The notes: generated by a model not told the origin, from the letters alone. A stretch of 64,000 nt of DNA from Apiotrichum sp. Y4204 (GCA_025531455.1 JAMYHL010000051.1:186001-250000); one strand, 5' to 3'; positions 35,920-48,665 are shown, counted from the stretch's first letter. Made by a program: numbers and translations.

Positions 35920-38900
35920 ATGTTCGACAAGCACCACACTCACGGCCCGAAGAGTGCTGGTTCGCGTGTGAGTACCCTTGTGCATGTGTGTGTGTGTGTG
36001 TGTGGGCACGTGAGGCCGTGAGACATTAGTCTGGCGTCCGGCGGCGCCGTCGTTTTCAGTCTAATTCGCCGTCTTCCCTCTTTTTTCTCCTGCTTCTCCG
36101 TCCTTGTTTTCATTCCCGTCCTCGCTTGCATTGCATTCCTGCTGCGCAGTGCGCAGTGCACAGCGTGGAGACCATGATCCACGATCCGTGAGCCGTGTAC
36201 ATCCGTGTATACACAGTGCTGCGCGCAGAGTGGCCAGAGTGGTCTCGGCCTGCTGTTACAGGATCAGACCAGGACATTTTTCATTGCCTTGTTCCTGCAT
36301 GCGACACTTCGGGCTGTCATGTCTGCAGGCTGGCAACATGGGTTCCCGGCGGTGCACTACGGGCAACCCCGAGGCAGATGCCCAGCTGGGCCAGATGGCA
36401 CGGAGAGCAAAAGAAAGGCCATTCAGGCCGCCTTTGACCTGACCTTTTCAATGGTCCCTTTTTACGTTGGGTCCCGCGTGTGCTCTGGCTGTCCCTCTCT
36501 CCTCTTCCACCGTGCCTCCCCCTCTCCCCCTCTCCCCTCCCCTCTCCCCTCTCCCCCGATTCCCATGTTCCTCGTGATTCCGCATCGTCTCTTGATACCG
36601 TACCCGGCCATCAACTGTTCCCTGTGCAATCTGGGTACTCCCCTCCGGGTGGGCGTCCTGGGCGCTGCGGGATGGCGCCAAAGATGCTGTCATTGTGCAG
36701 TATAATTTGCTGGCAGAGATCTGCTGTACATTTGCTGTCTGGATCTGGATCTGGATGAGGAGATGCTAGCTGCTGTTGCTGCGGTGGCCGCGGTGGCTGT
36801 GGGCCGGCCTTTTTACCCGCGCTAGTAGTTTTGCAGAGGAAGATGACGCACTCTTTGAAGAAGGGAGAGGAGGAGGAGGGGGGAGAGAGAGAGGGAGGAG
36901 AGTTTTTCTTTCCCTTACTATACGCGCTTATTCTCTCGCTGTCTCTCGTGCAGAGGGAGAGGGGCGATTCCTTGCTCTTTTTTGTGTTTGCGGTGCATTG
37001 TGCATTGTGCAATTGCAGCAATTCCTTGCACACTACTAGCACACTACGTGGTTCTCTCTTTGTTCCGCCTCCTGCCCTGCTGGCCCCGGCCCTGTCCTGT
37101 CTGTGCTCTCTCTCTCTCTCTCTAGGCCTCTAGGGGCACTCGGCAGTGTTGCTCGCCATCATCAGCCCCATCCTCACCATTTGTTTCTGTATTCCATTCC
37201 TATTGCACACACATACACACATCACAGCACACATCCCGTGGACAGTAACTGACGCTGTGCTTCACATCACGCGCACCGCTCGCTCCACACCCCCCTTATC
37301 CCCCAATCTCATCACTCGCCATCACTTGACCACCCGACGCCACCCCGCGCGCCATCACCGCCGCCCGCTCCACCACCACCCCCTGAATCGTTAATACATC
37401 GCGACTCACCACAACAAAACATCCCATAAACACTATCACTACTACCCACCACCACCTTCTTTCTCATCTACAGTCTGGCACTTCCCAACAGAGCCCCCTC
37501 CTCGCCTCGGCTCAAGTCCCCGGTGGCTGGTCTAACCCGTACACTCAAGTGCCCGGCGGCTCCGCCCTCTCCACCCCTCCCCGCAGCCCCTCGCCCGCCA
37601 ACGGCGCCTCGGGATACGCCACACCCATGTCACCAGCGTCGGCATCCGGCCACGGCCACGGCGGCCCCCGCTATGGCCCAACCGCCACAGCATCACCAGC
37701 AGGCAGCTCGATGGACCACACCACCCCGCTCAAGGGCTCTGCACCTGTCGCCGCAACTGACCTCGCCAACGACGATGGTCTCGACGACTACCTCCACACA
37801 TTCGGGCCCGACGAGAAGAAGGATCTCAACGCGGCGTTCCACCTCAGCTCGTGGCGAGGATGGAGCAATGCCCTGACCCTCTTTGTCCTCCTCGGCGGCT
37901 TTGTCGTCCTCTTTGCCGGCTATCCCATCATACAGTTCTACCAAGACAAGAACCTGTCCTCGGGCGCCGGCATGTCGGGTTACAACCTCGGCGGCGTCAA
38001 TGCATCAGGACAGTACCCCGAGATCCCCGGCTTCCCGCAACTCATTGACTCGGACACCCCGCAGTCGGCGTACAAGCGCACCGGAAGCGACGGTGCCGAG
38101 TGGGAGCTTGTCTTCTCCGACGAGTTCAACAAGGACGGCCGCACGTTCTACCCCGGCGACGACCCCTTCTTCACCGCTGTCGACATCCACTACTGGGCTA
38201 CTGTGTGAGTAGTATATATTTAGACAAATTCCGGAACTCGGGCACTAATGGCAGCGACTTTGAATGGTACCATCCGTCGCAGGTCACCACCAAGGATGGC
38301 AACCTGGTGCTCACTATTGAGCAGATTCCGCTGAACAACCTCATGTTCCGCTCGGGCATGGTCCAGTCCTGGAATCAGCTGTGCTTTAACAAGAATGCCT
38401 ATTTCGAGGTCAGTGCGTCCCTCCCGGGAACCCCCAAAGTCGGTGGTTTCTGGCCCGGTATCTGGACAATGGGCAACCTCGGTCGGCCAGGCTACGGTGG
38501 CACTACCGAGGGCATGTGGCCATACTCATACTCGTCCTGCGACGTCGGCATCCTTCCGAACCAAACCCGCAAAGATGGCACTCCTGAGGTAAACGCGGGA
38601 GGTGGTGACCCTCGTTGGGACAACGGTGACCTTTCGTACCTCCCCGGCCAGCGTCTCTCATCCTGCCCCTGCCCCGGCAGCGAAAACGAGCCGGGAGGTT
38701 TCCACCCAGGCCCACCAGGCGTTGGCCGTGGCTCCGTGGAAATCGATATGATCGAGGCCCAGACCGACCAGGCTCGTGGCGGTATCGGTACCGTGTCCCA
38801 GTCCGCGCAGGTTGCGCCATTCGACCTCCACTTTGTGTGGAACAATGCCTCCGGCACTTCCAAGATCTACGACGACGCAATCACAAAGTACAATGACTAT

Positions 38901-39478
38901 CTCGGCGGTCCCTTCCAGCAGGCCGTCTCGGCCATCTCGGACACATGTTTGGACGAAAGCGAAGCCACCCGGTACTACCAGGACGGCGGCGCCGAGTTTG
39001 CCGTCTACGGCTTCGAGTATGTCGCCAACTTTGACGACCGGAGCAAGGGGCACATCGAGTGGGTCAATCTCGGCAAGCCGTCGTGGCGCGTCGAGGCCGC
39101 GGGTATGGGCCCAAACTCCAAGACCGAGATTGGCCAGCGCCTCATCGCCGAGGAGCCCATGGCCCTCATCTTTAACCTCGGCATGTCCAACAATTTCGAG
39201 ACTGTCAACTTTGACAATCTCAAGTTCCCCAACCAGATGCTCATCGACTACATCCGTGTCTACCAGCTCCCGGGCACCGACGCCAGCGTCGGCTGTGACC
39301 CGGCAGATCGCCCCACCGCCGCGTACATTGAAAGGTACAAAGAGGTGTACGCCAACCCGAACATCACGACGTGGAAGCAGGCTGGTGAGTAGCGGGAGCG
39401 AGCCCGAGGAAACAGCAATCAGAATCCCACTGACAAACAGGCTACGATTTCCCGAAGAACACGTACGGAGGCTGTTAA
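35920..39478 (+). CDS. KRE6: KRE6/SKN1-type glucan synthesis protein
   Basis: A type II membrane protein of the Kre6/Skn1 group (GH16-related) needed for beta-1,6-glucan assembly in the secretory pathway. Four exons (35920-35967, 37474-38204, 38255-39384, 39441-39478) give about 648 aa. A cytosolic N-tail of ~145 residues is rich in Ser, Pro and Gly. One transmembrane helix follows (NALTLFVLLGGFVVLFAGYP, about 149-170). The lumenal SKN1 domain has YDFDG-like landmarks: WELVFSDEFNKDGRTFYPGD, GFWPGIWTMGNLGRPGYGG, PYSYSSCDVG and the GH16-like VEIDMIEAQ near residue 422. It ends KNTYGGC. Exon 1 supplies only 16 residues and is joined over a 1506-nt intron. An alternative start inside exon 2 (ATG at 37627) would still precede the membrane helix. 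Confidence 0.9.
35968..37473 (+). other. 1.5 kb first intron of the KRE6-like gene
   Basis: Begins GTGAGTACC and ends CATCTACAG. At 1506 nt it is more than ten times the typical intron here. It holds a TG microsatellite (about 35984-36004), a CT run (about 37106-37123) and C/T-rich blocks. No conserved coding exon was seen inside. If exon 1 is wrong, this region is instead the promoter and 5' leader. Confidence 0.6.
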
Positions 39479-40694
39479 GTAATGTATCACGAAACCGATG
39501 ACGGATGGACTTGCCGCGCGGCGCACGCAAACATGTCGCGACGGAACCCCACAACATACCCCTTTGGATCTTGTCCCATTCTCCATCCCCACCCGCCAAT
39601 TCTCAATTCCATACTTTCATGTTTGCATCACCCGTCCATACCATTAGACACGCGGCTGTGCCGAGCGCTAGCATGCATTGCCTGTACGACTGCAGAGTGT
39701 GACGCAGCGGAACTGTCATGGGAAGCGGAGATCCTCTGACGTGACGGCTGGCGGGTCGGTTGATAGCCACTTTGCCATTATCTCAAATCATACAGATATT
39801 GCCAGATGCACTCAAGACCGAGCCAAAACATGACCAGGGAGATGTGGCGATTGCAGCTCGCCCGCCTCTCCAGGCGCGGATAGCAGAAGAAGAAAAAAAA
39901 ATCAGTAAATCACAAAGATGAGGTATGAGATGATACAGTATGTGTATCGTCCAACATCGAGGCGAAATAAAAAAGATCTCGCTTCCAGCCGACACCTCAC
40001 GTACCTCTGGTATCCTTTTGTATCCTCAGAGCTTGAGAGCCACCGAGAAAACTGCTCGCATCCAGTCTATTCACAACAAGCAGCCATAGGTCACCATCGC
40101 TACCGGCAAATGAAACAGAAGAGATATATTGAAGATCGGCAAGGACGTGTCCAGGAAGGCAGCAGCAAGGCCGACATGGAAAACATCAGTAAGCAGTTAG
40201 CAGTTAGCAGTTAGCAGTTAGCAGTTAGCAGTTACCGTCAAGCTGGATAACAGTACGGCCCCGGCGATCTTCCCGCCTCGGAGCAGTGCTCAACTAGAAT
40301 ACTGAAGCAGGCCGACGATGTGTGTCTCGTCTGAAGCGCGGGATGTTTGACATGTCGGAAGCGGAACTGAAGCTTGTTCGCGTGTTCCGTGGTGGGTCCG
40401 GCATCCAGCACCTGCGTCTCGCCGCGTCTCGCCAGGTTTCAACCCTTGCTCCAAAGCACGTACGTCAACTTGCGCGAGTCCTGGAAGCGTGTTGGCTTTG
40501 CCTCGCCTCCTTGTTCAGGACTGGTTGCAAGGATCTTGCAAGGACCTTGCCGTGCTGTAGCTTGGGGACCACATCCTATCCGCAGCCGCAAACGAGCAGC
40601 CGGGCCATGCTGCACTACTTTAAAGTCGACACGGAGCCAATGCCCCTCCTTTCAAGTCTCACTTTCCCCACTGCTGGTCTCTACCCACCACATC
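39479..40694. other. Intergenic with 7-bp tandem repeat
   Basis: Separates the KRE6-like gene from the protease-like gene, both plus strand. No gene was seen. The notable element is the tandem repeat at 40192-40233. Confidence 0.5.
40192..40233. repeat. Six copies of AGCAGTT
   Basis: Six perfect head-to-tail copies of the 7-mer AGCAGTT, about 460 bp upstream of the protease-like gene start. It is not a telomere-type repeat and lies outside any coding frame. Length variation between strains is likely. Confidence 0.95.
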
Positions 40695-42314
40695 ATGATC
40701 TTCACCGCGCTGGCACTCACGCTCGCGGCGCCTCCGGCGCTCGCCGCCACCCAAATCCCGTATGACCATTCCCAGCAGACATAGTGTGCTAACCTTGCAG
40801 GGTTACGACCAATCACGACGGCCGTGCGATGGTCTCCTTTTCCATCGGGTGTGTCCTGTACTGGAATGATCTTCTGACTTTATCAGCAACCCGGCCCAGA
40901 AATTCAACGAAATCCAGCTCGACCTCGTAAGCGGCGTGGGCCTGCTCGTCAACCCGAAGCCAGAAGAGTGCAAGCCCTCGCAAGTCAGGACATGCTACAT
41001 CCAAGCCAATTCTAAATCGTCAAAAGCCCAGACGGACGACAATTTCATGATCGGCACAGACACGTTTACATTTGGCGGCCAGAAGGTCGACAACGTGCCC
41101 ATACAGGGTGACGAAAACCTACCAGCTCCCGCACTGCTCTCTCTCCCCGGCCACGGACCTCTGGAACGCCGTCTCCGCACAGTGGACGGACAAGCAGATC
41201 GGCATCTACATCGGCAAGAAACGGGACGAACGGCCGGGCAGCGGGCGCCACTCGCTGTCTGTAAAGTGAGTCCCTTTTCCTCCATTTCACGTTTATTGGC
41301 CCACCTCGTTCTGACTTGCGCTAGCGGAGCCGACAGCTCGCTCTACACTGGAGACATTTCATGGTTTGAGCGACCAGCGGCTGCCCCCTCTGGTCCTGGA
41401 TTCACGACTCAGATCCAGAGACTCACCATCAACGGACAGGGGATTGACCTGAACACCGCAAAGCTGGTGGGCTCTGCAGGAAACAATGGTGCCACGGGGG
41501 GTGCCACGGGAGGCACGACCACCGGCGGCGTGTCCTCAGGAGGAGCGGCTACCGGAGGCGCGGCTGCAGGAGGTGCAGCTACTGGAGGCGCGGCCGCAGG
41601 AGGTGCGGCCACCTTAATAGCGGTCCCGCCTACGATGACCACCAGCTCGTCGGGAAACAGTCAGCCACCTATCAAACGCCAAGCCCAGACGACCAACTCG
41701 TCCTCGCAAGAGCCCATAAAAGCCTATCTCCAGCTTGGTCTGGGAGCAGACGTGGATTTGGGCCGATACGAAGAGGCCATCGCGGACGCCATCGGGGCTG
41801 TAAGGAGCTGGGCCTATATCGAAGTCCCGTCATGCGACACCAAAGCCACCCTTGGCGTGACGATTGCAGGCAAAGAGTTTTTCCTGAATCTGCACGAGTT
41901 TTACCGCACGGTTTCCGGCGCCTGCCAGCTCAAGTTGGGCAAGGACTCTGCCGAGATGGTTGCTGCCGCCACTGGCCAGGACAAGAATGTGTAAGTGAGA
42001 GTGATTGTTGGGGTCGCTCAGAAAAGGAGACACGATGTCTGTCTCGGCGTTGGCAATCCAATATTACCAAACTTCGCACATGCATCGAGCCGACGGAGCG
42101 CTGACATACCAGTAACCTCATCTACGGCGGCATTCCTTTCATGACCGCGGTGTACACTGTTATCGACATGGGAACCAACAAAGTGGGCCTCGCCCAGCTC
42201 AGCGGCCAGCAGCCAAAGGAGATTTCCAACGCCAACAGCGCCGAACGTTCCGCTGGTGCCGTGTACGTGTCTGCCCTCGTCGCTACGGCTATAATGAGTG
42301 TTTTCCTCGCTTAA
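40695..42314 (+). CDS. Degenerate GPI-type aspartic-protease-like protein
   Basis: Five exons (40695-40759, 40801-40848, 40887-41265, 41325-41990, 42113-42314) give about 452 aa once one frame break is allowed. A signal peptide (MIFTALALTLAAPPALA) comes first. Pepsin-fold landmarks include FSIGNPAQKFNEIQLDL, TFTFGGQKVDN, LGVTIAGKEFFLN and a late IYGGIPFMTAVYTVIDMGTNKVGLAQL. A hydrophobic C-terminus (VYVSALVATAIMSVFLA) after a Ser/Asn stretch fits GPI attachment. Both catalytic motifs are degraded: the first DTGS is DLVS, and the region of the second DTGT reads GADVDLG. A Gly/Ala/Thr-rich insert (about 41490-41610) lies just before the second. The frame shifts by one base at GGG 41106-41108, and no intron of fitting length explains it. 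This is either an assembly error or a decaying gene; otherwise probably a non-catalytic wall protein. Confidence 0.7.
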
Positions 42315-43190
42315 TGTGGGGAGATGTCGCCTACATATTAGAGATATGCTCTTTGGACATTATATGAGTAAACTTTGGTCAATCGTGTGGCCGCCGAACA
42401 CGTCTTCGGGATAGGACCTCTTGAGAGGTTGTTAGTTGAGTCAGTATATATCCACCGAGAAGCCGTAGAAAAGAGGTGAAGACGGGGTATAGAGTATAGC
42501 GGAGAATCGAATCTGGCGTCGTGCTGCGCAGCGAGGTGCGGACAGTGGTAGTCCGTGAGGTTGAGGAATCGGGTTGCTTGACGCTGAGGACTGTAGGATA
42601 TCACTGAGGTTGATTCTTGTTTTCCGAGACCGTTTCGTCCTCCCGAGCGCTTGAATGGACTTGATCACTGCTAAAGAGAGGATTTAGAGGAGAGAGAGAG
42701 AAACCAGGAATGATGGCGAAAATTGGGAACCGATAATCGAGACGGTTGTGAGGTCCAGAAATCAACACAACAAAGAATGTGTGGACGATGGCGATGAAAC
42801 AGGGTTTGACACTTTTGACGTAAACACACGTGACTCTCACCCAACACGGCAGTCAACACGATGAGCGCGATGGTGATGGCGATGACGACCACAATCTCGG
42901 TCGTCCAACTCTTTGACAACATTGCAGAACACACATCTTGCATCTACAGACATCTACTTCGGTGCATCTCACGAACAGCGACACGATACGATACGACCGT
43001 AATACGTTCTCCAGCTCGAACGGATAGAATTGAACAAGACCCGGAAGTGGACTTGGTCCACTCGGACTTGAAACAGGACACCCGTCAACTCTGGCCTTGA
43101 TCCTCCTTCCCATCTCGCTCCCATCCTTAAAACGACGCGTCTCCCCTTGCATCCCACTTTTCCCAATATCGTCCTTTCACCCCGTCGCCA
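42315..43190. other. Intergenic, SEC10 promoter
   Basis: Between the stop of the protease-like gene and the start of SEC10, both on the plus strand. No gene, RNA or repeat was recognised. Confidence 0.5.
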
Positions 43191-46100
43191 ATGTCCACAC
43201 CAAGCGACGCGGCGCCCCCGCGCCGGCCAGCAAAGCGCGCGCCGCGCCCAGCGCCGAGCGGGGATGTCATGCGCGTCATGCAGATTGGGACGTTTGAGGT
43301 GCGTCTCGGCGGCGGGGGCATCGACTAGCGTGCTCGATCCCCCCGGACATGCTATTAAGGATATATGAGTCTGACGGCAGGACAACTACTCGACAGAGGA
43401 CTTTATCACCGCGCTGAGCGAGCGGCCTATTGCCGAGTCCAAGGCGGAGCCAGGGCGTGAGTGTACAATGCGTTGACTACCTCGCCCGAGCTTCACTAAT
43501 AGCAGCGTTCAACCCGGCATCTCTGATAGACACGTTTTCTCCCGCACTCGATGCTCTACTCGCGCTGCGTGCGCAGGTGGCCGAGCAGACGAAGACGATG
43601 GAGGCGGACGTGCGCCGCGCAAACCGCGAGTACGGCAGGCGCTTACGCGAACTAGACAGTGGTTTCGAGGTGGGTATCCATGTGTGTCTGCTCTAACACC
43701 AGGCGGTCGGGAGCTCGTTTGCAAGTCTAGAGAACAAGATCACGGACGTGAGCCAGACGGGCACGCGTATCGGCGAGCAGCTCGAGAGCCTGCACCAGGC
43801 GCGCTCGACCGCACAGGCCACTTCACTACTTATGAGCTACTACATATCGCTCGTGCACCAGACGTCGCTCGCCGCGGAGGAGCGCACAAAGTCGCCGCTC
43901 GAGGCGCTCTTCGCGACGCGCAACACACGCGAGGGGCGCACGCGCCTCGCCACCGTTCTCCGGAGGCTCATGTCGGTCGCAAAGGACATGGCGGACAACA
44001 GCAGCGCGGCGCTCGCGGACGCCGAGGCGCTCGATGCGCGAGAAAACGCCGGCCCGCACTCTCCTGCCCACCGCACCGTTCTCCAGCGCCGAGGGAAGCT
44101 CGAGCGCGCACAGCTCGTCCGCGACGAGGTGGAAAAGTACTGCGAGCGCTTTGAAAAGGGCGTGCTCAAGGACTTTGACCGCAGCTACCGTAAAGGCGAC
44201 CCGCGCATGATGGCGCACTGCGCCAAGGTCCTCCAGGACTTTAATGGCGGAACCAGCTGCGTGCAGATTTATGTCAACCAGCACGACTTTTTTATATCCA
44301 CGGACAAGCTCCTCGAGGAGGCTGGTCGGGACGAGGACGACAGGGATATGTGAGTAGGAGCGAGGTGATGATGATAGTTACGATACCCCTGGAATTCTCT
44401 GACAACAGCTGGGACACTATAGGCGACCCCTCGGCAACGCCGCCATCGACGGAGCGTGCGCTCGAGGCCCTGTTCAAGCAGATCCGCCACACCGTCAGCC
44501 AGGAGGCGCAGATCGTCAAGGCCGTGTTCCCCAGTCCCATCGCTGTCATGCAGGTCTTCCTGCAGCGTGTCTTCGCGCAAGTTGTGAGTGGCTGAGGTAC
44601 ATATCATGCAGCCACAGGAAACTCACATTCAGATCCAGCAGCACATAGAATCGCTCGTCGGGCGGGCTAGCTCGATATCGACGCTCGCCGTGCTGCGCGT
44701 GCTGCACCTCTCGCACGCAATGTGTACATCACTCATCGAGGACCTCAAGACGTACGACGCAACGCTCGGCGGCCACAGCACCGTGGGCCCGAGCAAGATT
44801 GAAGCGCACACTGGTCCCCTCGCGGTCATGCTGGATAACGCCGTCGAGGAAATGTTCATCCCCTGGCTCGAAGGCACCCGATACCTGGATACCGAGAGCA
44901 AGAATCTGGTCGAGCTGTACGCCGGCCTGCTGAGTCGTTTTGCTCGGTATCACGAAACGGTGCTCAAGGCGAAGCCCAACTCGCTGCTGGACCGCGTCGT
45001 CAACTCGATGTCTACTTCCGGACAGGGAGCGAATGCCGCATCCTCGTCTGCCCAGGCGGCGGCAGCCGCCATCTCCAAGTACGCCAACCTGTTCACCGCG
45101 TCTGCGACGACAGCCCTCAAGTCTCCGATGCCGCTGCGCGGCTCGCGAAACAGTGTGCAGGCGTCCAGTCCACGGCCGACACTCACCCCCGATCCGACGC
45201 AGGGCTCAGCGACTCCGACACCGGACACGGACCCCGCCGACGGACAGGTCACGGTCGAGATGGCAGAGGCAATGCTGCGCTGGCATGCCGAGGCGGTTGG
45301 GCGTGTCGTGGAATTGAGCCCGTCAGGCGATGTCGCAAAGAACATTTCGGCGCTGTCGAAAGTGCTTGCCGAGGCGATTGGGCGCTCGCTCATTGAGACG
45401 GCGCTCGACTCGGCGCTTGCGCGCCTCGACCAGTGGGACAGCAAGACGGAGCCGGACCTCACTTGCCTGACTGTCCTCCACCCTGCTGACCTCGTGTGCA
45501 ACCTATGGCAGCGATACACGTCTACTGCCCTCGTGCCGCTCACTGCGACGTCTGCGGCGGTCCGGCGCGAGATGACGACGTTCAACCAGCACAGCCTGGT
45601 CCGCATGGAGGGCAAGATCAACTCTGTGATCCACAAGAGCGTGGACGTCATCGTCTCGTGGCTCAGCTTCCTCCTCACAAAGCAGAAGCGTAACGACTAC
45701 AAGCCGAAGAATGACGAGCTCTCCTTTGCGCGCACGAACACTGAGCCGTGCGAACTGTGCTGCGATTTCCTCGGCGCGGTCAAGGACGCCGCCGACGAGG
45801 GCCTCACTGGCAAGAACCTCGAGGCGTTCCTCACCGAAGTCGGTGTCGCCTTCCACTCGCTCCTCCTGGACCACTACAAGAAGTTCAACGTTAACCCCAC
45901 CGGTGGCCTGATGCTCACAAAGTGAGTTAAGATTCATCCGTAGTGATCACTAACTCTCAGGGACCTCGCGTCGTACCAGGACGCCATGCAGGCGTACGGT
46001 ATCAACGCCGTCAACGACCGCTTCGACATGCTCCGCCAGCTGGGCAACGTCTTCATCGTCCAGCCCGACGTGCTGCGCTCATACATGACCGAGTCGCACC

Positions 46101-46546
46101 TCGGGCGCATCGACGCGCAGCTCCTCAAGCCGTATCTCAAGGAACGTTCCGACTGGTCGCAGTTCTCGCGATCCTTGGCCTTTGAGGACACCGAGGAAGT
46201 TCCAAGCGGGACGGCGACGCCATCAACTCTGCTTCCGCTACGCGCCAGCCGTCGCATTTCCGCAATGTCAGGCGTCGCGGGCGCAGGGTATCAGCGTCTG
46301 CGCGACGCGCTCCGTGACTTTGAGAGCCTCACTGAGCGGACAGGCACAGCAGGAGGCGCAGACACACCAGGCTCGGGGGCAGCGACACCCGCCGCCCGCC
46401 CCCTTCCACCCTCGGCGTTTGCGCTGCGCGCGAGCGCCAGCCCCGCCGGGTCCTCTGCACCCACGTCCAATACCGGCAGCCCGGCGCCGCCGCCGCGCCG
46501 TGGGCCGCTGGCTGGGCCGCTGGCGTACATGGGTGGCCATCATTGA
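43191..46546 (+). CDS. SEC10: Exocyst subunit Sec10
   Basis: A subunit of the octameric exocyst that tethers secretory vesicles at the plasma membrane. Seven exons (43191-43298, 43381-43456, 43506-43669, 43703-44349, 44409-44583, 44633-45921, 45961-46546) give about 1014 aa. The N-terminal heptad region (AEQTKTMEADVRRANREY; SSFASLENKITDVSQTG) is the CorEx-type coiled coil. Clear Sec10 blocks follow: YRKGDPRMMAHCAKVLQDFN GG, VQIYVNQHDFFI, AVMQVFLQRVFAQ and DLASYQDAMQAYGINAVN. The C-terminus (after about 46260) is a low-complexity Ala/Pro/Ser tail ending YMGGHH that is not part of the conserved core. The introns carry CTAAC or CTGAC branch sites and are 32-82 nt. Confidence 0.92.
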
Positions 46547-47008
46547 TGTATGATATGAGAGCTGGAAGACGAGGGGCTGCAGAAGTTGCCACAGATGATG
46601 ACTGACACGTGATGACCGGCAGCAGGATAACAGGATTTGAGAGGCACAGAGCCCGTTGGAGCGGCTCCAGGGGAGCTGGGTGATTACGAGACGAGCTGGT
46701 CATGTGGAATGCGGACCAGACGAGTTTACTTGGCCTCACCTCACAGGGCAGAGCGTGCTTCTCCACTGACATCATTTGAACAAGGTTTGAGTTGCCAACT
46801 CTAAACCTCCTGGGAAAGAATTTTCTGGCACCACTACGGGAACTAACGTCAGTCACAGTGGGGCACTGATTCTCAATATTATACCGATTGCATGGATGCG
46901 TAAATGTCTAGATGCTAATATGGTGTATAAATGCAGGTGATGGAAGGATGATGTGATAGCGGCCAAACCAAAGAGAATGGGAAACCCCGAGCCGAAACAG
47001 TCTTCTAT
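46547..47008. other. Intergenic between convergent genes
   Basis: 3' flanks of SEC10 (plus) and the MFS transporter (minus). Nothing further was recognised. Confidence 0.5.
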
Positions 47009-48665
47009 TTACTGGTTCTTGGTGGCGCGCTTGGAGCGCTCACGGACAGCGCCGCCCTTGAAGAAGAAGACGTAGGGGATGGGGATGAGGCAGCATCCGA
47101 CGAGGGCGAGGAAAAGACCGGCGTACTGGAACCCGAGGTTGTGGAAGAGCTGGGTGATCCAGAGGGGGACCGAGGCACCGATACACGAACGCATAAACGT
47201 CTTGGCGGCGACGGCGGACGCGGCATAGTCGGCGTACGCGTCGACAATGTACGAGTTTGCGGAAATGTAAATGACCAGCATGGAGAAGCCGAACATGACA
47301 CCGGCGGCGGCGGGGCCGACCCAGATGATACCCTCGTACGAGGTGAATGCGAAGACGAAGAGCGACATGGGCATGACAAAGCAGCCGACCATCATCATGT
47401 ACAGGCGCGCCTCGGGGACCGGGCCGTTGCGGCAGTGGCGGGCGTAGAGCTTCTCCTGGATGGGCATGACCATCATGGCGATTCCGATACCGATCTGGAG
47501 GTATTAGTGGCGATTCTTGTTGTGTCTATGCTTTTTGATACTCACAATGATAGAAACGAACGAGACACCAGTCATACCAATGTTCCAGCCACGGATCTCC
47601 TCAAAGGCGATGGGGAAGGCGAAGAAGAGGGCGTAGAGGAGCGAGTAGATGAACGAGAGGTAGAAGGACATGAAGAGGATGATGGGCTCGCAGAACATGA
47701 GGATGAACGGGCGGGTAAACGACGCCTTGAGCGTCTCCTTGAGCGGCGGGCGGTTAATGTCGTGCTTGGAAATGTAGACGTCCGTGTTGTTCTCCTTGTT
47801 GAGGCGGGCGGCCTTGCGGCGGAGGAGAATGGGCGCGTACGATTCGGGCATGATGAACGTAAACGCCGAGACGACACCACAGAGGATGAAGAGGACCCAG
47901 TAGATCCAGCGCCACTGGCCGGTCTTGAGGCCGATCCAGCCGCCGAACAGAGGGCCGAGACACGGGCCCATGAACAGCGTCATGGAGAAGATGGCCATGG
48001 GGATACCACGGGCCTCGACGGCCCAGACGTCGGCGATTGAGCCACCGACATTGGTCATCGGCGCGGAAGAGGCGATACCAGCGATCATACGGCCGGCAAG
48101 CATGGTGGCAATGTTCTTGGCGAGACACGACGGCAGCGTAAAGATAAAGTAGAAGAAGATCGAGATGCAGTACACGGGCTTGCGGCCGATCATCTCGGAG
48201 AGGGGCGCAAAGACGAGGGGGCCGACACCGAAACCGAGAACAAACAGCGAGATGGAGAGGAAGATGGCCTCCATGGAGACATGCAGGTCCTTGGCCTGCG
48301 ACGGCAGGTCACCGGTCGGCATGGCCGAGCCGAGCGCGACGGTCAAACACAGAAGAGCGCATGAGAGGGTAATAAACCTGGAGGGATTAGTCAAGTGCCA
48401 CGAACTGCTGGTGCATCCACTGCTCTACTCACCATTTACGGCCCTTGCCCCACTCGCGGGGGTCCTCGCGGGATCCGGGCTCAAAGTCGACAAGGATCTT
48501 GCCCTTGAGCTTTTCGTTGACGGGCGTGCCTACGCGGGTGGTGTTCTCGTCGTCGGAACCAGTGACCGCGCCGGGATGCTCGACGCCCTCGTCCTCGAGG
48601 CGCTGCTCCTGCTTGTTGGAGAAGACGGGCGGGTTGGCGAACTCTGCCTCGACCGGTTCGATCAT
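47009..48665 (-). CDS. MFS exporter, DHA1 (polyamine/drug:H+) type
   Basis: Three exons (48433-48665, 47546-48377, 47009-47494) give about 516 aa with 12 predicted membrane helices. It starts with an acidic cytosolic N-tail (MIEPVEAEFANPPVF). The RKW-FITLSCALLCLTVALGS start of helix 1 after DPREWGKG is typical of fungal DHA1 proteins. The loop 2-3 motif GRKPVYCISIFFYF, the motif C-like GPCLGPLFGGWIG and the mid-loop PESYAPILLRRKAARLNKEN are the usual landmarks of the Tpo1/Flu1-type group. These proton antiporters export polyamines, azoles or other small organics at the plasma membrane. The sequence does not tell which substrate. No metabolic gene cluster adjoins it. Confidence 0.92.

Noticed and set aside
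47141..48040. 299-codon plus-strand frame opposite the MFS exporter
   Set aside because: Asp/Glu/His-biased antisense shadow of a clear 12-helix transporter.
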